DNA of 64,000 bases, from contig NFUO01000081.1 in the NCBI GenBank assembly GCA_002197545.1, forward strand, positions 62,001 through 126,000. Reading direction: 5' to 3'. The stretch comes from Acidobacteria subdivision 2 bacterium RH1 MAG20 (GTDB lineage Bacteria; Acidobacteriota; Terriglobia; Terriglobales; Acidobacteriaceae). Below, in pieces: positions 53,871 to 63,192 of the stretch; within the stretch, counting starts at the first letter, position 1, and the number at the start of each line of letters is the position of its first letter. The notes below the pieces were generated by a model, which made no database searches, was not told where the DNA came from, and was given only the letters and a program-made list of their open reading frames with translations. The position numbers were made by a program, and so were the translations under genes.

Positions 53871-54347
53871 ATGAAGAACACAGGAACATTGAAAGTCACT
53901 ACACCCACGGAGCGAGAGATCGTGCTGACACGCGTCTTTGATGCTCCGCGCAACCTGGTCTTCGACGCCTACACGAAGCCTGAACTGCTCAAGCGTTGGT
54001 TTGGGCCCCGAGGCTGGTCACTGGCGGTTTGCGAGGTCGATCTGAAAGTAGGAGGCGCATGGCGCTTCGTGGTGCGTGGTCCCAACGGCGCGGACATGGG
54101 GATGGGTGGTGTATATCGGGAGATCGTACCGTCCGAGCGGCTCGTTTCCACTGAATCGTTCGACGACTATCCGGGCGAGTCGCTCAACACGCTGATCCTC
54201 TCCGAAAAGGAGGGCAAGACATTACTAACCTGCACGATTCTCTATCAATCGAAGGAGATTCGTGATGCGGTGGTCAATTCCGGCATGGAGCACGGCGCCG
54301 CTGAGAGCTTCGATAAGCTCGCCGAGTACCTGACGTCGATCGCATGA
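53871..54347 (+). CDS. SRPBCC (AHSA1-like) family protein
   Basis: 158 residues. The hydrophobic-ligand-binding fold has R-V-F-D-A-P-R-N-L-V-F-D-A-Y-T, L-K-R-W-F-G-P-R-G-W and G-A-W-R-F-V. The C-terminal M-E-H-G-A-A-E-S-F-D-K-L is typical of AHSA1-type proteins. Operon with ArsR is inferred. Function unknown; possibly stress or ligand sequestration. Confidence 0.88.
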   Translation: MKNTGTLKVTTPTEREIVLTRVFDAPRNLVFDAYTKPELLKRWFGPRGWSLAVCEVDLKVGGAWRFVVRGPNGADMGMGGVYREIVPSERLVSTESFDDYPGESLNTLILSEKEGKTLLTCTILYQSKEIRDAVVNSGMEHGAAESFDKLAEYLTSIA

Positions 54348-54385
54348 CACTCTGTAATATTCCTCGACGAGGGTATCGATGCAAC

Positions 54386-54427
54386 ATAATCATGAGGGGC
54401 TGCCTTCGGGCAGCCCCTCATGATTAT
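54386..54427. terminator. Strong bidirectional terminator between SRPBCC and sod
   Basis: ATAATCATGAGGGGCTGCC pairs with its perfect complement after a ttcg loop (19 bp stem). It lies between the ends of the plus-strand SRPBCC gene and the minus-strand sod gene. Confidence 0.85.
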
Positions 54428-54447
54428 TCACAACACCCGAAAAGCAA

Positions 54448-55059
<612 letters not shown>

Positions 55060-55225
55060 GGTTGTTCTCCTGTCACTTTTGTTTTGGCCAGGTTCTATCA
55101 CACACTGGCGGGTTCATTCTGGTTGGATGCTTCTCAGACATCTCGCGATGCCATCGGCAAATCCGCTCGACCCTCGAATCATAACGCACCGCGGCATTCA
55201 TCTTCTCTTCATGGCCACTTATGTA

Positions 55226-55262
55226 GCTTTTGGAGCCTAATCGCTGCTTTTGGAGTCTAATC
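55226..55262 (+). repeat. 20-bp tandem duplication before the GH15 gene
   Basis: GCTTTTGGAGCCTAATC (55226-55242) recurs with one change as GCTTTTGGAGTCTAATC (55246-55262). The second copy supplies the GGAG before the ATG at 55268. Confidence 0.6.
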
Positions 55263-55267
55263 AGTCA

Positions 55268-57730
55268 ATGAGCGATCTCGCCGCCGCATACCATTGGCTC
55301 GACGATCAGGGAGCCGCGTTTGGCGGGCCCGGTCTCGCGCCCCGTTGGACCTCCAGCCAGAAAGATGCCGTCTCCACTGCCTATGCCGCATCCAGCCGCA
55401 TCTGGTTTACCGTCTCACACGGCATCCTCAATGAGATCTATTACCCCACCATCGACCGCCCGCAGACCCGCGACATGGAGCTGCTCTTCACCGATGGCGA
55501 AACCTTCTGCCACGAAGAGAAGCGCGACTTCGACTACGAACTGCAATACATCCATCCCAACGCTCCGGCCATTCGAATGGTTGCCACCGACCCCAATGGA
55601 CGCTACACCGTCACCAAGGAGTTCATCAGCGAGCCCCACCGTCCCGCCGTCATGATGTACGTCAAGATCACCGGCGACGAGCAGATCCTCTCGCGCCTCA
55701 AGTGTTATGTTCTGCTCGCCCCGCACCTCAACGGCGGCGGCGCCGGTAACTCCGCGCGCTCCATCGAGGTTGCGGGCCAGCGCTGCCTCCTTGCCTGGAA
55801 GGGCAATATCTCGCTCGCCATGGGCGTCAGTTGCGGATTCACCCGCTCCTCCTGCGGTTACGTGGGGGCCAGCGACGGTTTTCAGGACCTCGCCAGCGAT
55901 ATGAAAATGGACTGGCACTTCGGCCAGGCCCTCGACGGCAACATCGCCATCATGGGAGAGATCGACGTCTCCTGTAGCCGTGAGTTCACCGTCGCCGTTG
56001 CTTTAGGAGACGGTCACCACGCTGCCCTCGCCTGCATGATGCAGACCTTTGCCACGCCATACAAATTTCACCGCGAACGCTTCATCGAGCAATGGTTGCG
56101 CGTCGATTCGCCCAAACTCATCGCCGCCTCCTCTACCGATGGCGGCCGGCTCGCCAACATCAGCCACAACGTCGTCCTCACCCACGAAGACAAGACCTAC
56201 TCCGGCGCCTTCATCGCCTCTGCCTCCATTCCCTGGGGAGCTTCAAAGGGTGATTCCGACCTCGGCGGTTATCACCTTGTCTGGACGCGCGACATGATCC
56301 AGTCCGCGACTGCGCTGCTCGCATGTGACGGCACCGAGACAGCCCTTCGCGCCCTCGTCTACCTCGCCTGCACCCAGCGAACCGACGGCAGCTTCGCCCA
56401 GAACTTCTGGATCGACGGCACTCCCTACTGGTCCGGCATCCAACTCGATGAGGTCGCCTTTCCCATCATCCTTGCCTGGCGTCTGTGGAAGGTCGATGGC
56501 CTCGGCAACTTCGACATCTTCCCCCTCGTTGAACGAGCCGCCGCCTTTCTGGTCTGTTATGCCCCCGTCACCCAGCAGGAGCGCTGGGAGGAGACCGCTG
56601 GCTACTCCCCCTCCACCCTCGCCGCCGTCATCTCCGGCCTCATCTGTGCCGCGAACATCGCCCGTTTCCACGAATCCGACGAACTGGCCACCTTTCTCGA
56701 GAGCTACGCCGACTGGATCGAAGCCCACCTCGACCAGTGGACCACTACCACCGAAGGCGTCCTCCATCCCGACATCAAATACCACTACATGCGGATACGC
56801 CCGCCCGCTCCGGGCGAACCTTTCTACAACGACCAGATCGCGCCCGGTCATATTCACATCGCCAACCGAAGTGCGGATGAAAAACAGGACTTCGAGGCCC
56901 GCGAAATCGTCGATGCGGGCTTCCTGGAGCTCGTCCGCTATGGCATCCGCCGCGCCGCCGACCCGCTCATCGTCGATTCACTCAAAGTCATCGACGCGGT
57001 TCTCAAGATCGAGACGCCCTACGGCCCTTGCTGGCGCCGCTACAACCACGACGGCTATGGCCAGAAGAAAGATGGCGGCCCCTACGACGGTTGGGGTCAG
57101 GGGCGCGCATGGCCTCTGCTTACGGGTGAGCGTGCCCACTATGAACTCGCCGCGGGCAAGTCCGTAACTCCATTGATTTCAGCATTTGAGAAGTTCAGCT
57201 CCATAGGAGGCATGCTCCCCGAACAAATCTGGGACCGCGCCGACCTTCCCTCCGCAGGCATGTACTTCGGAAAATCCGCCGGTTCTGCGCAACCTCTCGT
57301 GTGGGCACATTCGGAGTACATCAAGCTCCTCCGCTCCGCCACCGACGGCCATGTCTTCGATCGTATCTCCGTCGTCGAAGAGCGCTACGCCGTGGCTCCA
57401 GGGAAACGGACCTTTCGATCTGAGACCGAAATCTTCCAGATCAGCCGCCCCATCTCATTCATACCCGCAGGCTTCACCTTCCGCATCGTGGACCGCGGCC
57501 GGTTCCGTGTTGTCTACACCTTCGATAACTGGATGACGGTCAACAATCTTGACTCGCACAGCCTGGGCCGCCTCGGCTACTCCGCTGACGTTCCCATCCC
57601 TCGCGATCAGGCCGGCTCCATTATCTTTACCCTGTGCTGGCCCGGCTACGAGCCGAACCAGCAGGACCGCTGGCTCGGCAAAAATTTTGTAGTTTCCATT
57701 ATTCCGCCATCCTTAGCCGCCAGTTCCTGA
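55268..57730 (+). CDS. GH15 glucan 1,4-alpha-glucosidase (glucoamylase)
   Basis: 820 residues from ATG 55268 (TTG 55250 is an alternative). An N-terminal beta-sandwich (to about 270) precedes the (alpha/alpha)6 barrel. W-T-R-D-M-I-Q-S-A-T-A-L-L (about 345-357) is the substrate-site segment, and G-G-M-L-P-E-Q-I-W-D carries the catalytic-base Glu. It releases glucose from starch- or glycogen-type alpha-glucans. No signal peptide, so cytoplasmic storage-polysaccharide or oligosaccharide use is likely. Tkt follows after 112 bp. Confidence 0.92.
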   Translation: MSDLAAAYHWLDDQGAAFGGPGLAPRWTSSQKDAVSTAYAASSRIWFTVSHGILNEIYYPTIDRPQTRDMELLFTDGETFCHEEKRDFDYELQYIHPNAPAIRMVATDPNGRYTVTKEFISEPHRPAVMMYVKITGDEQILSRLKCYVLLAPHLNGGGAGNSARSIEVAGQRCLLAWKGNISLAMGVSCGFTRSSCGYVGASDGFQDLASDMKMDWHFGQALDGNIAIMGEIDVSCSREFTVAVALGDGHHAALACMMQTFATPYKFHRERFIEQWLRVDSPKLIAASSTDGGRLANISHNVVLTHEDKTYSGAFIASASIPWGASKGDSDLGGYHLVWTRDMIQSATALLACDGTETALRALVYLACTQRTDGSFAQNFWIDGTPYWSGIQLDEVAFPIILAWRLWKVDGLGNFDIFPLVERAAAFLVCYAPVTQQERWEETAGYSPSTLAAVISGLICAANIARFHESDELATFLESYADWIEAHLDQWTTTTEGVLHPDIKYHYMRIRPPAPGEPFYNDQIAPGHIHIANRSADEKQDFEAREIVDAGFLELVRYGIRRAADPLIVDSLKVIDAVLKIETPYGPCWRRYNHDGYGQKKDGGPYDGWGQGRAWPLLTGERAHYELAAGKSVTPLISAFEKFSSIGGMLPEQIWDRADLPSAGMYFGKSAGSAQPLVWAHSEYIKLLRSATDGHVFDRISVVEERYAVAPGKRTFRSETEIFQISRPISFIPAGFTFRIVDRGRFRVVYTFDNWMTVNNLDSHSLGRLGYSADVPIPRDQAGSIIFTLCWPGYEPNQQDRWLGKNFVVSIIPPSLAASS

Positions 57731-57753
57731 GGATGCGCCAGGGCCCACCCCGC

Positions 57754-57781
57754 TTGTACACTGTCAGGGAACGACTAAAAA
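57754..57781 (+). promoter_or_regulatory. Putative tkt promoter
   Basis: TTGTAC and TAAAAA are 16 bases apart, 24 bp after the GH15 stop. The match is moderate. Confidence 0.35.
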
Positions 57782-57842
57782 TGACCAAATAGCAGATTCA
57801 TGCCAGTACCGCGTCTCTTCATATAAGAAAAAAGGAAAAGAA

Positions 57843-59849
57843 ATGAGCGATCAGCAGCAGACAGATAAGCAAAACGCCTTAGACCAGCTCTCCATCAATG
57901 CCCTCCGCTTCCTTGCCGTCGACGCCGTTGAAAAAGCCAAGTCCGGCCACCCCGGCGCGCCCCTCGGCTGTGCCCCTATCGCCTATCTGCTGTACCACAA
58001 GCTCATGAAGTACGATCCTGCGGACCCCAAGTGGATCGACCGCGACCGTTTCGTTCTCTCGAACGGCCACGCCTCGGCGCTGCTCTACGGCTCACTCCAT
58101 CTCTCCGGCTACGACCTTCCCATGGAGCAGCTCGAACAGTTCCGCCAGTGGGGCTCCCACACCCCCGGACATCCCGAGTACGGCGAAGCCCCAGGCGTCG
58201 AAGTCACTACCGGCCCACTCGGCCAGGGCTTCGGCATGGCGGTCGGCATGGCCGTCGCTGAGAAGCACCTCGCCGCTGTCTACAACCGCGACGAACGCAA
58301 GGTCATCGACCACTACACCTACGTCCTCTGCGGCGACGGCGACCTGATGGAAGGCATCTCTCACGAGACTGCATCGCTGGCCGGAACGCTGAACCTCGGC
58401 AAGCTCATCGTCCTCTACGACGACAACCTCATCTCGCTCGACGGCCCCACCGAACTCAGCTTCACTGAAGACGTCACACTGCGTTTCGAGGCCTATCACT
58501 GGCACGTTCAGATGGTCCACGACGGCAACGACCTCGTGGCCCTCGAAGCCGCCATCCTCGCCGCCAAGGCCGAGACCACCCGCCCCTCGCTGATTCGCGT
58601 CCGCACCGTCATCGGCTATGGCAGCCCCAAGGCCGGCACCAGCAAGGTCCACGGCGAAGCTCTCGGAGCCGACAACGTCAAGGCCACCAAGAAGAACCTC
58701 GGCTGGCCCGAAGACAAGACCTTCTACGTTCCTGAAGAGGCCCGCGCCAATTGGGACACCGCCAAGCCTCGCGGCAAGAAGGCCCATGAGGCTTGGGACG
58801 CCGATTTCGCGGAGTACAAGAAGGCTTATCCTGAACCTGCAGGTGAGTTCGAGCGCGTCATCAAGGCCGAGCTGGCGAAGGATTGGCAGAAGAAAATTCC
58901 CGTCTTCCCAACCGACAAGCCCGTAGCCACCCGCAACGCCGGTCAGGTCGTCATGCAGGCCATCGAAAATGTCGTTCCCGAGCTCTTCGGCGGCGCTGCC
59001 GACCTCACCTCTTCCACGAAGACGATCTTCAAGGACTCGCCCAGCTTCCACGTCGATCCCAAGGGCCGCAACGTCTTCTTCGGCGTCCGCGAGTTCGGCA
59101 TGTGCGCCATGGTCAACGGTATGGCCGCTCATGGCGGTCTGATTCCCTTCGGTTCCACCTTCTTCGTCTTCTCGGACTACGCTCGCCCAGCCCTTCGTCT
59201 GGCCGCGCTGATGTCCGTCCACTCCCTCTTCGTCTTCACGCACGATTCAGTCGGTCTCGGCGAAGACGGCCCTACTCACCAGCCAGTCGAGCATCTGATG
59301 GCCCTCCGCGCCATCCCGCAGCTCACCGATTTCCGTCCGGCTGACGCCAACGAGACTGCTGCCTGCTGGCAGCTTGCTCTCGAGCGCAAGAGCGCCAGCT
59401 TCATGGCCCTCTCCCGCCAGGACCTTCCCGTCCTCGACGCCGAGAAGTACAAGGTGCACGAGGGCGCAAAGAAGGGCGCTTACGCCCTCGACAACAGCGG
59501 CAAGGACATCATTCTCATTGCCACTGGCTCCGAGGTTTCTCTTATCCTCAAGGCCGCCGAAGAGTTGAAGGCTGCGGGTATCAATGCGTCGGTCGTCTCG
59601 ATGCCCAGCTTCAGGATCTACGACGAGCAGCCAGACTCCTATAAGGCCAGCCTGCTGCCGGAGAACACTCCCAAACTCGCCGTTGAAGCCGGAGCCACCA
59701 TGGGTTGGTACAAGTACGTCGGCCACAACGGAGGCGTCATCGGGCTGGATCGCTTCGGCGCATCCGCCCCGGGAGCTATCGCGCTGGACAGACTCGGCTT
59801 TAACGTCGCCAACGTCGTCGAGCACGCAAAGAAGTTAGTCAAAAAGTAA
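57843..59849 (+). CDS. tkt: Transketolase
   Basis: 668 residues. The TPP-binding G-D-G-D-L-M-E-G-I-S-H-E at about 160-171 and N-L-I-S-L-D-G-P-T are seen; the second domain has H-D-S-V-G-L-G-E-D-G-P-T-H-Q-P-V-E-H and the D-I-I-L-I-A-T-G-S-E-V C-terminal domain. It moves two-carbon units between sugar phosphates. AAAGGAAAAG before ATG. First of the pentose phosphate group extending to zwf. Confidence 0.96.
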   Translation: MSDQQQTDKQNALDQLSINALRFLAVDAVEKAKSGHPGAPLGCAPIAYLLYHKLMKYDPADPKWIDRDRFVLSNGHASALLYGSLHLSGYDLPMEQLEQFRQWGSHTPGHPEYGEAPGVEVTTGPLGQGFGMAVGMAVAEKHLAAVYNRDERKVIDHYTYVLCGDGDLMEGISHETASLAGTLNLGKLIVLYDDNLISLDGPTELSFTEDVTLRFEAYHWHVQMVHDGNDLVALEAAILAAKAETTRPSLIRVRTVIGYGSPKAGTSKVHGEALGADNVKATKKNLGWPEDKTFYVPEEARANWDTAKPRGKKAHEAWDADFAEYKKAYPEPAGEFERVIKAELAKDWQKKIPVFPTDKPVATRNAGQVVMQAIENVVPELFGGAADLTSSTKTIFKDSPSFHVDPKGRNVFFGVREFGMCAMVNGMAAHGGLIPFGSTFFVFSDYARPALRLAALMSVHSLFVFTHDSVGLGEDGPTHQPVEHLMALRAIPQLTDFRPADANETAACWQLALERKSASFMALSRQDLPVLDAEKYKVHEGAKKGAYALDNSGKDIILIATGSEVSLILKAAEELKAAGINASVVSMPSFRIYDEQPDSYKASLLPENTPKLAVEAGATMGWYKYVGHNGGVIGLDRFGASAPGAIALDRLGFNVANVVEHAKKLVKK

Positions 59850-59860
59850 GCAGGGAATCG

Positions 59861-59888
59861 GAGGCGGGGCCATCAGGCTCCGCCTTCA
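59861..59888 (+). terminator. Terminator-like hairpin after tkt
   Basis: GGCGGGGC-catcag-GCTCCGCC with one G-T pair, 13 bp after the stop and followed by TTCACT. Moderate strength, so read-through to rpiB is possible. Confidence 0.5.
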
Positions 59889-59924
59889 CTACATCAGCAA
59901 GTCTGAGTATCTTCGGAGAAAGTT

Positions 59925-60059
59925 ATGGTCAACAGCGAACGCGAAATGGTGCGTCAAAATGAAGAGTCGCCTAAAGAAGAGCGGTTCACCTCTTTGCAGC
60001 CGACCTATGAAGACAGCGTCCCTCCTGAAGATGACTGGGAGTTGGAGCAGCATTATTAA
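59925..60059 (+). CDS. Small acidic protein (44 aa), hypothetical
   Basis: ATG 59925 with GGAGA eight bases upstream opens 44 codons ending TAA. The product is acidic (E-E-S-P-K-E-E-R...P-P-E-D-D-W-E-L-E-Q-H-Y) and has no membrane segment or known motif. Its start context and place between tkt and rpiB support translation. Function unknown. Confidence 0.55.
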   Translation: MVNSEREMVRQNEESPKEERFTSLQPTYEDSVPPEDDWELEQHY

Positions 60060-60133
60060 TGTTTCACTTTTGTCTTGCCTGCTCTCTCATCGGCCTTGAT
60101 TCAAATCACTACGGAAACCAGAGGTAGTTCAAA

Positions 60134-60616
60134 ATGAAAATCGCTATCGCCTCAGACCACGCCGGCTTTCCCCTGAAAGAAGAAGTCCGCGACTATGTCC
60201 GCAAGCTGGGCCACGATGTCGAGGATCTCGGCGCCTACAACACCGAGCCCTCCGACTATCCCGATTTCGCTGTCCTTGTAGGCAAAGCCCTCATCGCGGG
60301 AACGGTAGAGCGCGGCATCCTCATCTGCGGCTCCGGCGTAGGCGTCTGCGTCGCCGCCAACAAGATGCCCGGCGTCCGTGCCGGTATGTGCCACGACACC
60401 TACTCCGCCCACCAGGGCGTTGAACACGACCAGATGAACGTCCTCGTCCTCGGCGCGCGCATCATCGGCCCGGCACTCGCTTACGAGTGCGTCGATGCTT
60501 ACCTCAAGGCCAACTTCATCGCCTCCGAGCCTCGTTTCGTCCGTCGCCTCAACAAGGTTAAAGCCATCGAAAAACAGTACATGCCGGAAGCAGCGGGAAC
60601 CACCCTCGCTTCATAA
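60134..60616 (+). CDS. rpiB: Ribose-5-phosphate isomerase B
   Basis: 160 residues. S-D-H-A-G-F-P-L-K (7-15) and C-G-S-G-V-G-V-C-V-A-A-N-K (about 64-76, catalytic Cys) are RpiB signatures, with H-D-T-Y-S-A-H-Q-G-V-E-H-D-Q-M-N-V. It interconverts ribose-5-P and ribulose-5-P. Sits in the pentose phosphate group. Confidence 0.96.
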   Translation: MKIAIASDHAGFPLKEEVRDYVRKLGHDVEDLGAYNTEPSDYPDFAVLVGKALIAGTVERGILICGSGVGVCVAANKMPGVRAGMCHDTYSAHQGVEHDQMNVLVLGARIIGPALAYECVDAYLKANFIASEPRFVRRLNKVKAIEKQYMPEAAGTTLAS

Positions 60617-60700
60617 AACTAAGCCAGATTTTCACATTGCACAGGCATTCCCCTGTGCGTCGCGTCGAGCCGAAAGCCGCGCACAAGCATCTCAAGGTAC

Positions 60701-61555
60701 ATGGCAAACATCACTACATCCCGCACATGGTTTATCACCGGAGCCTCGACTGGCTTCGGTCGCATTCTCGCCGAAGAGGTCCTTAAGGGTGGCGGCAAAG
60801 TCGTCGCTACTGCTCGCGAGTTCGATAAGGTCGCAGATCTCGAACAGAAATATCCCGGCAAAGCCAAAGCCTTCGCTCTCGATGTCACTGACGCCGCTCA
60901 GATCCTCTCCGTTGTAGCTCAAACGCTGACTGTCTTCGGACCAGTCGATGTCCTCGTCAACAACGCAGGCTATGGCCTTGCAGGGGGCATCGAAGAGGCC
61001 ACCGAAGAAGAGTTCATGCCCGTCTTCGAGACCAATGTCTTCGGACTTATGCGCGTGACTCGCGCTTTCCTGCCGCACTTCCGCAAACAGCGCAGCGGCA
61101 ACATCGTCAATCTCTCCTCTATCGGAGGCCTCATCGGCTCGCCCGGCTGGGGCTATTACAACGCCAGCAAGTTTGCCGTCGAAGGCTTCTCTGAGGCGCT
61201 CGCCGCCGAACTCGCCCCTCTCGGCATCCACGTCACCATCGTCGAGCCCGGCCCTTTCCGCACCGACTTCCTCGGGCGCTCCGGCGTCGAAGCCAAAGAG
61301 CGCATCGCCGACTACGATGCCACCGCCGGAAAGACCCGCCAGTATTTTCACGACCAGGCGGGCAAGCAGCCAGGCGATCCTCTCCGCGCCGTTCACGCCA
61401 TCATCCAGGCGATCGAGTCTCCACAGCCGCCTCTGCATCTCGTCCTCGGGGCCCTGGCTCTCCAGCGCATGAGAGGCAAGCTCGAACAGTGGAAGACCGA
61501 GCTGGACACCTGGCAATCCACCACTGTCGGCGCGGACTTCCCGGAGGGCGAGTGA
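60701..61555 (+). CDS. Short-chain dehydrogenase/reductase
   Basis: 284 residues. The cofactor motif T-G-A-S-T-G-F-G is at 12-19, N-N-A-G at about 86-89, the catalytic Ser in S-S-I-G-G and the Y-x-x-x-K as Y-Y-N-A-S-K. Substrate unknown. The GTGA overlap with the next gene shows coupling with a HAD phosphatase. Confidence 0.92.
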   Translation: MANITTSRTWFITGASTGFGRILAEEVLKGGGKVVATAREFDKVADLEQKYPGKAKAFALDVTDAAQILSVVAQTLTVFGPVDVLVNNAGYGLAGGIEEATEEEFMPVFETNVFGLMRVTRAFLPHFRKQRSGNIVNLSSIGGLIGSPGWGYYNASKFAVEGFSEALAAELAPLGIHVTIVEPGPFRTDFLGRSGVEAKERIADYDATAGKTRQYFHDQAGKQPGDPLRAVHAIIQAIESPQPPLHLVLGALALQRMRGKLEQWKTELDTWQSTTVGADFPEGE

Positions 61556-62178
61556 GTTCCACTCCCATCAAGACCGTCTTCTGGGATATCGGCGGAGTTC
61601 TGCTCACCAACGGCTGGGACAGCAAACAGCGAGGTCGCGTCCTCGCCGCCCTTAGCGTCAATCTCATCGCCTACGAAGCTATCCACGACGAAGTAAACTA
61701 CTACTGGGAGCGCGGCCTTATGACCGCCCAGGATTTCTTCGAGCAGACGGTCATCGAAACCAACCCCAATCTCAACCTTACCTTCGAGAAGCTCTGGCCT
61801 CTGGTCTGTAACGAAAGTCAGGTCCTCCATCAGGAGTGTTTCGATATGCTCGCTGCGCTCAAAGGCCGAGGTCAATACCGTCTCGCTACCCTCAACAATG
61901 AGTCCAAAGAGCTCAACGCACACCGTCTCGACACTTTTCAGCTTCGCCAATTCTTCAACTACTTCATCTGTTCCGGCTACGTCCACGAGATGAAGCCGCT
62001 GCCGGACATCTATCGCGCAGCAACCGACATCTCCGGTTTCTCGCCCGAAGCCGCGCTGCTCATCGACGATAAGCAGGAAAACTGCGATGCCGCCGTGGCC
62101 CTCGATATGCAGGCCATTCATTTTGAATCACCCACGCAACTTCGCGCCTCACTCACTCAACTCGGCATCGCCGTTTAG
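61552..62178 (+). CDS. HAD-family hydrolase
   Basis: 208 residues from the GTG at 61552, which overlaps the SDR stop (GTGA). F-W-D-I-G-G-V-L-L near the start has the nucleophile Asp but G-G in place of D-G/x-D, as in epoxide-hydrolase-like HAD members. L-N-N-E is the motif II region, and L-I-D-D-K-Q-E-N supplies the acidic motif IV. A sugar phosphate phosphatase role is possible given its neighbours, but unproven. Confidence 0.87.
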   Translation: MSSTPIKTVFWDIGGVLLTNGWDSKQRGRVLAALSVNLIAYEAIHDEVNYYWERGLMTAQDFFEQTVIETNPNLNLTFEKLWPLVCNESQVLHQECFDMLAALKGRGQYRLATLNNESKELNAHRLDTFQLRQFFNYFICSGYVHEMKPLPDIYRAATDISGFSPEAALLIDDKQENCDAAVALDMQAIHFESPTQLRASLTQLGIAV

Positions 62179-62196
62179 CACGAAAGGAAACGCATC

Positions 62197-63102
62197 ATGG
62201 AATTAGGAATCATCGGACTCGGCAAAATGGGCTTCAACATGGCGGAGCGTCTCCGCCTCGCCGGTCACAAGGTCGTCGGCTTCGACTTCAATAAGGAAGC
62301 CACCGCCAAACTCACCACTACTGGCGCGCTCGGCGTCAACTCGCTCGAAGACCTCGTCAAGAATCTCTCCGCGCCCCGCGCCATCTGGATCATGGTTCCC
62401 TCAGGCGATCCCGTCGACCAGACCATCGCCCAGCTCGAGCCCCTTATGCAGAAGGGCGACACCATCATCGACGGCGGCAACTCCAACTACAAGAACACCC
62501 AGCGCCGCCACGACGAAGTCACCGCCAAGGGCTTTGAATTTGTTGATTGCGGGACCTCCGGCGGCGTCTGGGGACTCAAAGAGGGCTACAGCCTCATGAT
62601 CGGCGGCGATAAGGCTCCCGTCGAGCGCCTTACCCCCATCTTCCAGGCCCTCGCGCCCTCGCCCACCGAAGGCTGGGGACACGTCGGTCCCTCCGGTTCC
62701 GGCCACTTCGTCAAGATGGTCCACAACGGTATCGAGTACGGCCTCATGCAGGCTTTTGCCGAAGGCTTCTCCATCATGAAGGCCAAGGAACCCCTCAACC
62801 TCGATCTCACCCAGATCGCACATATCTGGCAGAAGGGTTCGGTCGTCCGTTCCTGGCTGCTCGATCTCACCGCCGCCGCTCTCGATAAGAACCCGACCCT
62901 CGACGGCCTCGAAGCCTGGGTCCCCGACTCCGGCGAAGGCCGCTGGACTGTGACCGAAGCCATCGACCTCAACATCTCCGCGCCGGTCATCACCGAGTCC
63001 CTCATCCGTCGTCTCCGTTCCCGCGAAGAGAACAACTTCACCGACCGGATGATCTCCATCATGCGCGGCGCCTTTGGTGGCCACGACGTCAAAAAGACAT
63101 AG
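62197..63102 (+). CDS. gnd: 6-phosphogluconate dehydrogenase, short type
   Basis: 301 residues, the short (YqeC/GndA-like) type rather than the 470-residue form. G-L-G-K-M-G-F-N-M is the cofactor fold and D-G-G-N-S-N-Y-K the substrate motif; the C-terminal half has the G-H-F-V-K-M-V-H-N-G-I-E-Y segment. It decarboxylates 6-phosphogluconate to ribulose-5-P. Preference for NAD or NADP is unclear. Followed by zwf. Confidence 0.94.
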   Translation: MELGIIGLGKMGFNMAERLRLAGHKVVGFDFNKEATAKLTTTGALGVNSLEDLVKNLSAPRAIWIMVPSGDPVDQTIAQLEPLMQKGDTIIDGGNSNYKNTQRRHDEVTAKGFEFVDCGTSGGVWGLKEGYSLMIGGDKAPVERLTPIFQALAPSPTEGWGHVGPSGSGHFVKMVHNGIEYGLMQAFAEGFSIMKAKEPLNLDLTQIAHIWQKGSVVRSWLLDLTAAALDKNPTLDGLEAWVPDSGEGRWTVTEAIDLNISAPVITESLIRRLRSREENNFTDRMISIMRGAFGGHDVKKT

Positions 63103-63192
63103 GCCGTCAAAAAACATAGGCCGCCAAAAAGAGCTAAGACTTCAAAGATTCAAGCCATCAACAAGCCTTAACAAGCACGAGAGGTAATTGAT

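Noticed and set aside
53760..53950. Short open frames overlapping the ArsR-SRPBCC junction
   Set aside because: They lie within the two coding regions in other frames and lack ribosome sites.
58092..59243. 383-codon frame opposite tkt
   Set aside because: Same reason; shadow of transketolase.
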